Of a stretch of 31,823 nt of DNA, positions 23,713 to 31,339 are shown piece after piece. Every line of letters begins with the position of its first letter. Within the stretch, counting starts at the first letter, position 1. This DNA is from JARKQH01 sp964631605 (GTDB taxonomy: Bacteria > Verrucomicrobiota > Verrucomicrobiia > Limisphaerales > UBA8199): assembly GCA_964631605.1 (NCBI GenBank), contig CAZVYG010000063.1, positions 1 through 31,823 on the forward strand. The letters run 5' to 3'. Both the position numbers and the translations under genes were made by a program. The notes under the pieces were generated by a model that was not told the DNA's origin, ran no database searches, and saw nothing but the letters and a program-made list of their open reading frames with translations.

Positions 23713-24510
23713 TTACCACGGCCCGTTGCCGATCTTTACCGGTTTGCAGAAATAGATGCCGGCCGTGCTTTGTGCGGCGGGAGCAATTTTATTGGTGTCC
23801 CCGTTAAAACCGATCCACTCGACGCGCGAATCTTCAAACAGAAAATTGCCACCCGTCGGGACACCACTTGGCCCGGGGTGGCTCGAGGAAGGCCCCGTGT
23901 AGCGGATCGAGGGCAGCGAGATCAGCCAGGCCAACGTTCCGGCCCCGCCGTTCTCAATACAGTCCACCATCACCGGCGCGTTGCGATAGGCGCCGCCGCC
24001 CTTTTTCCGATAGAACCACTCTTTGACGCCAAATCGCTCGTAGGTCGGGTTGGTGGCGCGGGCCGGTAACCAATGGTAGCCGATCAAGCCCTTCACGTTG
24101 TTCCCCGCCTCATAGGCCCGCCGCCACACGTCCGTCGGACAGTAAATGACATCATTCTTCGCTCGCGGAGTCGTACTCGTGCCCACCACATTCTTGAACA
24201 GGTACCCCGGGTAGAAATTCGTATGCATGGACGGACTCAACCAAGCCAAATCCGGGGCGTCGGTGTTGTCGGGAAACCGCTCGTTGTTGTCGCCGCCGTA
24301 CAGGGCAACGGCCACTCCCCACTGCTTGAGGTTGCTCAAGCACTGGGTCTGCACCGCCCGGGATTTGGCCTTGGACAACGCGGGCAAAAGCATGGCGGCC
24401 AGGATTGCTATGATGGCGATGACCACCAGCAACTCGATCAGGGTGAAACCATCCCGCGGGGCAACATGCCCATCTGGCAAACCACCACTTACCCTCGAAG
24501 ACTTTTGCAT
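23713..24510 (-). CDS. Prepilin/pseudopilin-like protein with N-terminal methylation motif
   Basis: A 265-residue protein from ATG 24510. A 20-residue leader (MQKSSRVSGGLPDGHVAPRD) ends in G-FTLIELLVVIAIIAILAAMLLPALSKAK, the type IV prepilin cleavage and methylation signal plus hydrophobic helix (residues about 21-48). The body has QCLSNLKQWGVAVALYGGDNNERFPD, a common form among Verrucomicrobia and Planctomycetes, and a C-terminal part with HTNFYPGYLF, CPTDVWRR and DSRVEWIGF. These proteins occur as large families of solitary genes; they may be displayed on the surface or in the periplasm after prepilin peptidase cleavage, with unknown roles. No pilus or secretion genes are adjacent. It is divergent from the second DUF1080 gene. 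Confidence 0.9.
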   Translation of the reverse strand: MQKSSRVSGGLPDGHVAPRDGFTLIELLVVIAIIAILAAMLLPALSKAKSRAVQTQCLSNLKQWGVAVALYGGDNNERFPDNTDAPDLAWLSPSMHTNFYPGYLFKNVVGTSTTPRAKNDVIYCPTDVWRRAYEAGNNVKGLIGYHWLPARATNPTYERFGVKEWFYRKKGGGAYRNAPVMVDCIENGGAGTLAWLISLPSIRYTGPSSSHPGPSGVPTGGNFLFEDSRVEWIGFNGDTNKIAPAAQSTAGIYFCKPVKIGNGPW

Positions 24511-24683
24511 GGTTCTTGAGCCAGTCACCATTCAACACCACTGGCGGGCGTGCGGCAACGACCGAATTAGCCGCACCGCCGACATGATGAGGGAAGGTGG
24601 GGGCAAGGTTTTCCGGTCGTGGTCGGCATCGGCGCCGCCTGAATCTGCTGGACGAAACTCCAGGACAGGCCATGATTTGCGGC

Positions 24684-25490
24684 ATGACGAAGCAACGTTC
24701 TTATCGTGGCGGGCCGACTATCATCCTGGGCGTGGTCATTCTGGCCATCTCGGCACGCAGCGTGCCTGCCGCCGGAAACGACGGCTGGATTCCGCTGTTC
24801 AACGGCAAGGATTTGACCGGCTGGACCCCGAAAATCAAAGGACACGACTTAGGCGACAATTACGCCAACACCTTCCGAGTCAAAGACGGGGCGATTTCTG
24901 TCAGTTATGAAGGTTACTCGGAGTTTGGCAACAAGTTCGGCCACCTGTTTTACCGCGAACCGTTTTCCAATTACGTGCTGCGGGTGGAGTATCGTTTCCT
25001 GGGCGACCAGGCGAAAGGCGGCCCGGGGTGGGCGCTGCGGAACAGCGGCGTGATGATCCACTGCCAGCCGCCTGATACCATGACAAAAGAGCAGGATTTT
25101 CCCGTGTCCATCGAGGTCCAGTTGCTGGGCGGTGACGGGCAGCATCCGCGCACCACCGGCAACCTGTGCACGCCGGGGACGCACGTGGTGATGGACGGCC
25201 AGTTGATCACACGGCATTGCACCGAGTCGCGCTCCAAGACCTTTCATGGCGAACAGTGGGTGACAGCGGAGATTGAAGTGCGTGGCAACGAACGCATCAT
25301 CCACCGGATCAACGGGGAAACCGTGCTCGAGTACGCCCATCCCCAATTGGACCCCAAGGACGCTGATGCCAGGCGCTTGATCAAGGAAGGTCAGACCGAC
25401 CTGATGCTTTACGGCGGCTATATTTCATTGCAATCGGAAAGCCACCCGGTGGAATTTCGGAAGGTCGAGATTCGTCACTTGGCGAAGTAA
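24684..25490 (+). CDS. Secreted DUF1080 (3-keto-disaccharide hydrolase family) protein
   Basis: A 268-residue protein from ATG 24684 (an ATG at 24672 is in frame). Signal peptide about residues 10-28 (PTIILGVVILAISARSVPAAG). It is essentially one DUF1080 domain: WIPLFNGKDLTGWTPKI, FRVKDGAISVSYEG, FSNYVLRVEYRFLGD, RNSGVMIHCQPP, DFPVSIEVQLLGGDG and the closing ISLQSESHPVEFRKVEIRHL. The NSGVMIH and QSESHPVEFRKVEI pieces are the usual family anchors. It differs from the DUF1080 protein at 20812 by lacking the helical tail. It stands divergent from the prepilin gene and 318 bases before the glycyl radical activase. The substrate is presumably an oxidised glycoside, which is inferred. Confidence 0.9.
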   Translation: MTKQRSYRGGPTIILGVVILAISARSVPAAGNDGWIPLFNGKDLTGWTPKIKGHDLGDNYANTFRVKDGAISVSYEGYSEFGNKFGHLFYREPFSNYVLRVEYRFLGDQAKGGPGWALRNSGVMIHCQPPDTMTKEQDFPVSIEVQLLGGDGQHPRTTGNLCTPGTHVVMDGQLITRHCTESRSKTFHGEQWVTAEIEVRGNERIIHRINGETVLEYAHPQLDPKDADARRLIKEGQTDLMLYGGYISLQSESHPVEFRKVEIRHLAK

Positions 25491-25808
25491 TTTTTGAAGT
25501 GGCTGTTGAAAAGACGGGGTTAATCCCTGAGGTTAATCCATGACCCTTGAAAGCCGCGCGATTGTGGCGCAGGATACGCAGGTGCTTTCTGCGGAAGAAC
25601 CAGTTGCAGCGGAACGGTTTCACCCCAGCCCCGCCGAGCGATGGGCCGAGAGCGACAAACTCCGGCACTCCGGCCTGATGCGGGAAGGATTTCCTGATCC
25701 CGAACCCAATACGCAAAGTCGCTTCTTCCAACCCGACTCATCGTGTCTGCACGCTGCTCATGGGCGGCCAAGACTGCGTGCTCTGCGGCGCTGCGGAGTT
25801 TAGCCGGC
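25491..25808. other. Intergenic region, possible gene remnant or dispersed repeat
   Basis: A 318-base gap before the activase gene. Frames on both strands (25540-25803 plus, 25381-25834 minus) give no recognisable protein. A direct repeat GGTTAATCC occurs at 25518-25526 and 25531-25539 with a 4-base spacer. The DNA resembles long GC-rich intergenic repeats of verrucomicrobial genomes by impression only. The activase promoter should lie here. Confidence 0.4.
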
Positions 25809-26714
25809 ATGCGACACGGCCTGGTTTTCAACATTCAGAAGTATTCGGTCCAGGACGGGCCGGGCATTCGCACGACGGTGTTCCTGAAGGGATGTCCCTT
25901 GCGCTGTGTGTGGTGCCACAACCCGGAGGGGATTGCTGCCAGGCGGGAAATGGTCGTGCTGGAGACCCGCTGCATCGCTTGCGCCGAATGCCGGCGCGCC
26001 TGCCGGTTCGCCCCCGCCCAGGCTGGGGATGGGGCGCTGCCGGTGCGAAACGCGAGCTGCGACCTGTGCGGCCGTTGCGTCGAGGCCTGTCCCACCCAGG
26101 CGCGGCAAATCATCGGCGAAGAAATGACCGTGGACCAATTGCTCCGGGCGGTGCTGGAGGACCGCCTCTTCTACGACGAATCAGGCGGGGGTGTGACTTT
26201 CTCCGGAGGCGAACCGCTGTTGCAGGCAGCCTTCCTGCGGGAGGCGCTGGCGGCCTGCAAAAGCTGCGGATTACGCACTGCCGTGGACACTTGCGGAATG
26301 GCCGGCTGGGAGGACTTGGCCTCCGTCGCCCCGCTGGCGGACCTTTTCCTGTACGACCTTAAATTCAGCAGCGACGCCAAACACCGCCAGCACACCGGAG
26401 TCTCAAACCGCGTCATCCTGGAGAACCTCCGGCGCCTTGCCCAAATCCACCCCGCGATTTGGATCCGTGTGCCCCTCATTCCCCGCCTTAACGATGATGC
26501 CGCGGAACTCGAGGCAATTGCCGCGATAGCAAAGTCCATCCCCTCGGTGCGGCAGGTCAATCTTCTGCCGTTTCACCGCACGGGAGTGGCCAAGGTCCGC
26601 CGCCTGGGCCAGGAACCGCTGCTTGCGGACTGCCCGCACCCTTCTGAGGATTCCTTGTCGGCCGCGCTTGTGCCTTTCCAACGCCATGGCCTTTTGGTTA
26701 AACTCGGGGGGTAG
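25809..26714 (+). CDS. Glycyl-radical enzyme activating protein (radical SAM)
   Basis: A 301-residue radical SAM protein. The radical cluster motif C-x3-C-x2-C is Cys29, Cys33, Cys36 (GCPLRCVWCHNPEG). A ferredoxin-like insert with two further cluster motifs follows (Cys55, 58, 61, 65 and Cys84, 87, 90, 94), as in activases of GREs other than classical PflA. SAM-binding features GGGVTFSGGEPLLQ and TAVDTCGMAGW are present, then DLFLYDLKF. It generates the glycyl radical by cleaving SAM to a 5'-deoxyadenosyl radical and abstracting hydrogen from the partner enzyme. ATG 25809 was chosen because it opens directly on FNIQKYSVQDGPGIRT. Its partner gene follows 53 bases later on the same strand. Confidence 0.95.
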   Translation: MRHGLVFNIQKYSVQDGPGIRTTVFLKGCPLRCVWCHNPEGIAARREMVVLETRCIACAECRRACRFAPAQAGDGALPVRNASCDLCGRCVEACPTQARQIIGEEMTVDQLLRAVLEDRLFYDESGGGVTFSGGEPLLQAAFLREALAACKSCGLRTAVDTCGMAGWEDLASVAPLADLFLYDLKFSSDAKHRQHTGVSNRVILENLRRLAQIHPAIWIRVPLIPRLNDDAAELEAIAAIAKSIPSVRQVNLLPFHRTGVAKVRRLGQEPLLADCPHPSEDSLSAALVPFQRHGLLVKLGG

Positions 26715-26767
26715 GGACCCGTTGCGCCGACCCAACGTCGGGACGACCGCTCCCCCCCAAACCATCT

Positions 26768-29146
26768 ATGACAGACCGCACCGCCAAACTCCGCCGCCAA
26801 AGCCTGGACACCCCGCCCTCGATCTCCGGCGAGCGGGCCAGGCTACTGACCGAATTTTACCAGGCCAACCAAGGCCGCTACTCCGCGCCCCTCATGCGGG
26901 CCTTGGCTTTCCTTCATCTTTGCCGCCACAAATCCATCCACCTCGGTGAGGATGAATTGATCGTGGGCGAGCGCGGCCCCGCGCCCAAGGCTGTGCCGAC
27001 CTTTCCCGAGTTGACGTGTCACAGCCTGGAGGACCTCAAAATTCTCAATTCGCGGCCAAAGACGTGGTACCGGGTGGATGAGGAATGCCTGACGCTTTAC
27101 GAAAAAGTGGTCATTCCCTATTGGCGGGGACGGTCCCTGCGCGACCGGATGTTCCAAGAGCTTTCACCCGAGTGGAAGGAGGCATACGAGGCCGGGATTT
27201 TCACCGAATTCATGGAGCAGCGAGCGCCCGGGCACACCGTCCTGGATGACAAGATTTACCGCAAGGGCATGTTGGACTTCAAACGCGACATAGCCGCGGC
27301 AATAAGCCGGCTGGATTTTCTGCGTGATCCCGAGGCTTACGCCAAACGCGAAACTCTCAAGTCATTTGATGTCGCCTGCGACGCGCTGATGCTTTTTGCG
27401 GCGCGACATGCGGAACGGGCGCGCGAGCAGGCGGCAGGCGAAACGCGGCCGCAACGGCGGCGTGAACTGCTTAAGATCGCCGAGGTATGCCAGCGGGTGC
27501 CGGCCCACGCGCCTCGGGATTTTCACGAAGCTCTCCAGTACTACTGGTTTTGCCACCTGGGCGTCATCACCGAATTGAACGGCTGGGACTCGTTCAATCC
27601 CGGCCACCTGGACCAGCACCTGCTGCCGTTCTACTGGCAGGGACTTGCCGACGGGACGCTCACCCCCGAGAGCGCGCGCGAACTGCTGGAGTGTTTCTTC
27701 ATCAAGTTCAACAATCATCCCGCGCCGCCGAAGGTCGGCGTGACCGCCGCGGAGAGCGGCACCTACACCGATTTTGCCAACATCAACCTCGCCGGCCTGC
27801 TGCGGGACGGATCCGACGGCTCCAACGAGATCACCCATCTGCTGCTGGACATTGTGGACGAAATGCACCTGCTTCAGCCCAGCACCAATCTCCAGCTCTC
27901 GCGCAAAACGCCGGGCACGGTCCTGAGGCACGCCCTCCAAGTGATCGCCCGCGGCTACGGTTTCCCTTCCATCTTCAACGCCGATACGGTTGTCGAGGAA
28001 CAACTGCGACAGGGCAAAAGCCTCGAGGACGCCCGCGCCGGCGGCTGCAGCGGTTGCGTCGAAGTGGGTGCCTTCGGCAAGGAAGCCTACATTCTCACCG
28101 GCTATTTCAACCTGGTGAAGGTGCTGGAGTTGGCGCTGCACAACGGAGTGGACCCCCGCACTGGCAGACCAGTGGGTCCCCAGACCGGCGACCCGGCTGC
28201 CTTCCGGAATCTGGACGAGCTGTTTGCGGCCTTTCGTCGCCAGTTGCGGCACTTCCTGGACATAAAGATCTCGGGCAACCGGTTGATCGAACGGATGTAC
28301 GCCGACCACATGCCCGCCCCGTTTCTCAGTGTGCTGATTGACGACTGCATCCAGCAAGGGCGCGACTACAACGCCGGCGGCGCCCGCTACAACAACACCT
28401 TCATTCAAATGGTGGGCCTGGGCAGCATCACCGATTGCCTAAGCGCGCTGCAGCAGGTCTGTTTCGACCCCGCCACCAACGGCAACGGCCCCGGCCTCCC
28501 GTTGCCGGAACTGGTCAAGCGACTCGACGCCAATTTTGAAGGCGACGAGATTCTCCGGCAGCGATTGCTAAACCGCACGCGCAAATACGGCAACGACGAC
28601 GACTACGCCGACAGCCTGATGTTGCGGGTGTTCAACGCCTGTTTCGAGGAAGTGGACGGACGCCCCGATGCCCGCGGCGGTCATTACCGCGTTGAGATGC
28701 TGCCCACCACCTGCCATGTCTATTTCGGGAGCGTGACCGGCGCCATGCCGGATGGACGCCAGGCGGGACGGCCGCTCTCGGAAGGGATCAGCCCCGTTCA
28801 GGGGGCCGACCGACGCGGCCCCACCGCCGTGATCAAGAGCGCGGGCAAGATGGACCACGTGAAAACCGGCGGCACGCTCCTGAACATGAAGTTTTCACCC
28901 GGGCTGGTGAACACCGAGGCGGGCTTGGAAAAGTGGGCCCAACTGGTGCGCAGCTACTTCCGCATGGACGGCCATCACGTTCAGTTCAACATCGTGCGCG
29001 CCGACACGCTGCGAAAAGCGCAGGCGGACCCGGAAAACCATCGGGACTTGATCGTGCGCGTGGCCGGTTACAGCGATTACTTCTGCGACCTGTCCCTTGA
29101 ACTCCAAGAAGAAATCATCGCCCGAACCGAACACGCGAGCTTCTGA
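26768..29146 (+). CDS. Glycyl radical enzyme, trans-4-hydroxy-L-proline dehydratase (HypD)-like
   Basis: A 792-residue glycyl radical enzyme. The radical Gly767 sits in RVAGYSDYF near the C-terminus; the thiyl Cys430 and base Glu432 are in GCSGCVEVG. Other positions that, from memory of the Clostridioides difficile HypD active site (His160, Asp278, Ser334, Asp339, Phe340, Cys434, Glu436, Tyr450, Thr645, Gly765), match at a constant offset are His156, Asp274, Ser330, Asp335, Phe336, Tyr446 and Thr647. HypD dehydrates trans-4-hydroxyproline to pyrroline-5-carboxylate, normally followed by reduction to proline. The size equals HypD (about 789). Other dehydratase-type GREs (glycerol, propanediol, isethionate, choline lyases) share the C-V-E motif, so the substrate is likely but not proved. 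No proC lies adjacent. A small CCGAC/GTCGG hairpin is at 26727-26741 upstream. Confidence 0.88.
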   Translation: MTDRTAKLRRQSLDTPPSISGERARLLTEFYQANQGRYSAPLMRALAFLHLCRHKSIHLGEDELIVGERGPAPKAVPTFPELTCHSLEDLKILNSRPKTWYRVDEECLTLYEKVVIPYWRGRSLRDRMFQELSPEWKEAYEAGIFTEFMEQRAPGHTVLDDKIYRKGMLDFKRDIAAAISRLDFLRDPEAYAKRETLKSFDVACDALMLFAARHAERAREQAAGETRPQRRRELLKIAEVCQRVPAHAPRDFHEALQYYWFCHLGVITELNGWDSFNPGHLDQHLLPFYWQGLADGTLTPESARELLECFFIKFNNHPAPPKVGVTAAESGTYTDFANINLAGLLRDGSDGSNEITHLLLDIVDEMHLLQPSTNLQLSRKTPGTVLRHALQVIARGYGFPSIFNADTVVEEQLRQGKSLEDARAGGCSGCVEVGAFGKEAYILTGYFNLVKVLELALHNGVDPRTGRPVGPQTGDPAAFRNLDELFAAFRRQLRHFLDIKISGNRLIERMYADHMPAPFLSVLIDDCIQQGRDYNAGGARYNNTFIQMVGLGSITDCLSALQQVCFDPATNGNGPGLPLPELVKRLDANFEGDEILRQRLLNRTRKYGNDDDYADSLMLRVFNACFEEVDGRPDARGGHYRVEMLPTTCHVYFGSVTGAMPDGRQAGRPLSEGISPVQGADRRGPTAVIKSAGKMDHVKTGGTLLNMKFSPGLVNTEAGLEKWAQLVRSYFRMDGHHVQFNIVRADTLRKAQADPENHRDLIVRVAGYSDYFCDLSLELQEEIIARTEHASF

Positions 29147-29161
29147 CCAGAACCGAAGAAC

Positions 29162-30616
29162 CTACCGGGGCTTGAGCTGCGGGAAGAGGATCACGTCGCG
29201 GATGCTCTCCTGTCCCAGGAGCATCATGCACAGGCGGTCAATGCCCATGCCCATGCCCCCGGCCGGCGGCATCCCGTGCTCCAACGCGACCAGAAAGTCC
29301 TCGTCCAGCTTTTGTTGTTCGCCACCCGCCTGGTGCTCGAGTCGTTCGCGCTGCTCGATCGGATCATTTTGCTCGGTGTAGGCGGGCGCGATTTCCTGCC
29401 CGTTAATGCAACATTCGAACACCTCGACGGTGGAAGGATCCTCCGGGGACAGTTTCGCCAGTGGAATCAGTTCCTTGGGCGCGTGCGTGACAAAGGTGGG
29501 ATTGATCAGCGTGGGTTCAATCAGTTTCTCGAACACCGCCTGGGTGACTTCAAAATCCTCGTATTCCTTTGCGATTTCGGCGCCGAGCGCCACCGCCCGT
29601 TCGCGCCGCTGCCCGGGCTGGATTTCAAACCAGTCGGCGCCGGCGCGCTCGCGAACAAGGTCCTTGTATTTGACGCGTCGCCACGGCGGCGTGAGGTCAA
29701 TGGTCCGGATCCCATTGCCCGCCGCATCCTTGTGCTCGATCCGCAGCGTGCCCAGCACCTGCTGCGCCACGTGACAAATCATGGACTGGACCAGTTCCAT
29801 CATGGTTTCGTAGTCGCCGTAAGCCTGGTAGGCTTCGAGCATGGTGAACTCGGGATTGTGCTTGCGCGAGAGCCCTTCGTTGCGGAAGTTGCGGCCGATT
29901 TCGAACACCCGGTCCATTCCGCCCACCAGCAGGCGCTTGAGATACAACTCCAGCGCAATGCGGAGATAAAAATCACATCCCAGGGCGTTGTGATGGGTTT
30001 TGAAAGGCTTGGCGGCCGCCCCCCCGGGAATCGGCTGCATCATCGGCGTCTCGACTTCGACAAAACCCCGCGCCGATAGAAAGTTGCGGATTTCCGTGAT
30101 GATCCGGCTGCGCTTGAGGAAGACCTCCTTGACCTCGGGATTGCTCATCAGGTCGAGGTACCGCTGGCGACAGCGAATCTCGGTGTCCGCCAGCCCATGC
30201 CACTTTTCCGGCGGAGGCCGCAGCGCCTTGGCAAGCATCACAAAGGCGGTAAGCTTAACGGAAATCTCGCCCGTGCGAGTGGTGAACAGGGTGCCTTTGG
30301 CGCCGATGAAATCCCCCAGGTCCAGATGCCGGAATAGGTCAAACGACTCCTCGCCCAGCACGTTCTTCTGGGCATAGACCTGCAGCCGGCCGGTTTGATC
30401 CCGCACATCCAGGAACATGCTCTTGCCCATGTCACGATGCGCCGTAATGCGCCCCGCCACCGCAACCTCGCGTCCTTCGGCATAGTTCGCCCGCGCCTGG
30501 GCACAGGTTTCCGTCGGTGTAAATTTGTTTCGGAACGGGTCAATCCCCCGGGCTCGCAACGCGGCCAGTTTGGCGCGACGCTGTTCGATCAATGAGTTCG
30601 TTTCTTCCATAGCCAT
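29162..30616 (-). CDS. lysS: Lysyl-tRNA synthetase, class II
   Basis: A 484-residue protein charging tRNA-Lys with lysine. The N-terminal OB-fold anticodon domain (VAGRITAHRDMGKSMFLDVRDQTGRLQVY) precedes the class II core: motif 1 region (RSRIITEIRNFLSARGFVEVETPMM), motif 2 (FEIGRNFRNEGLSRKHNPEFTMLE) and motif 3 (PPAGGMGMGIDRLCMML). The C-terminus FPQLKPR is typical for LysS. Length and order are normal. Start codons at 30616 and 30610 (MAMEET) are both possible. It converges with the glycyl radical enzyme gene across 15 bases. panD lies upstream, 165 bases away. Confidence 0.97.
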   Translation of the reverse strand: MAMEETNSLIEQRRAKLAALRARGIDPFRNKFTPTETCAQARANYAEGREVAVAGRITAHRDMGKSMFLDVRDQTGRLQVYAQKNVLGEESFDLFRHLDLGDFIGAKGTLFTTRTGEISVKLTAFVMLAKALRPPPEKWHGLADTEIRCRQRYLDLMSNPEVKEVFLKRSRIITEIRNFLSARGFVEVETPMMQPIPGGAAAKPFKTHHNALGCDFYLRIALELYLKRLLVGGMDRVFEIGRNFRNEGLSRKHNPEFTMLEAYQAYGDYETMMELVQSMICHVAQQVLGTLRIEHKDAAGNGIRTIDLTPPWRRVKYKDLVRERAGADWFEIQPGQRRERAVALGAEIAKEYEDFEVTQAVFEKLIEPTLINPTFVTHAPKELIPLAKLSPEDPSTVEVFECCINGQEIAPAYTEQNDPIEQRERLEHQAGGEQQKLDEDFLVALEHGMPPAGGMGMGIDRLCMMLLGQESIRDVILFPQLKPR

Positions 30617-30781
30617 TGCGGGCCGAGATAGAACATGGAAATCGGGGATTTGTCCAAGGTTTTGTCCCGCGCTAAAAAGGACACCCCCCTATCAACCCAG
30701 GATTGCTCCGCAGGCGCTGCCCCGGGTTCCCCGGCCCAAACAACCGGTCCCCTGGAGGAGCACCGCTCTTAGGTCGTCACG

Positions 30782-31144
30782 TTAAATCCCGCGCTCTGCC
30801 ACGATTGTGTTCCTGGCGCCGAGAACGACCACCTGCGGCTTCCACACCCTGGCCTTGGCCTCCTCCATCTCGGTGAAGCTCATGATCGTGAGGCGGTCAC
30901 CGGGCTTTCCCAGGTGGGCGGCGGCGCCGTTCAGGACGATGTCGCCGGACCCTCGTTTGCCAGGAATGGCATAGGTTTCAAACCGCGCCGCATTAGCCAT
31001 GTTGCTGCAAAGGATTCGTTCGTAGGGCAGAAGACCCGCTTTATCCATGAGATCCAGGTCAATGGTCAGACTGCCTTCGTAATCCACGTTGGCGCCGGTA
31101 ACCGCGGCGCGGTGAATTTTGGATTTCAGTAAGTGAACTAACAT
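30782..31144 (-). CDS. panD: Aspartate 1-decarboxylase
   Basis: A 120-residue pyruvoyl enzyme precursor making beta-alanine from aspartate for pantothenate and CoA. The self-cleavage site is Gly24-Ser25 in YEGSLTID; Ser25 becomes the pyruvoyl group. Supporting motifs are KSKIHRAAVT at the N-terminus, then FETYAIPGKRGSG and NGAAAHLGKPGDRLTIMSF. The ATG at 31142-31144 was chosen because it gives the canonical start MLVHLLKSKIHRA; a long reading frame continues upstream but encodes nothing recognisable and would run antisense to the DUF502 gene. It probably matures as a tetramer in the cytosol. Confidence 0.97.
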   Translation of the reverse strand: MLVHLLKSKIHRAAVTGANVDYEGSLTIDLDLMDKAGLLPYERILCSNMANAARFETYAIPGKRGSGDIVLNGAAAHLGKPGDRLTIMSFTEMEEAKARVWKPQVVVLGARNTIVAERGI

Positions 31145-31339
31145 ATTCGAGCCGGGCGCGCCAAGCGTCCCGCATAGCAACGCCAATATAGGCCCGCGTC
31201 CCCCCGATGCAAGGGAACTTTCCACCCCCCCGAACAGGAACCTCCTCGCTGCCAAAATCCGATTCCGCTTCCGACCGCCCCCTGTCGGCGCCATTGCTTT
31301 TGTTTTGAAGAAAAGGGACAAGCGTCCTAACCTGATCTT

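Noticed and set aside
25540..25803. Small plus-strand frame of 87 codons before the activase
   Set aside because: No recognisable domain, no ribosome-binding site, and overlapping open frames on the other strand; more likely non-coding.
31305..31333. Promoter-like TTGAAG / TAACCT with 17-base spacing before DUF502
   Set aside because: The -10 match is poor and it ends only 6 bases before the start codon.
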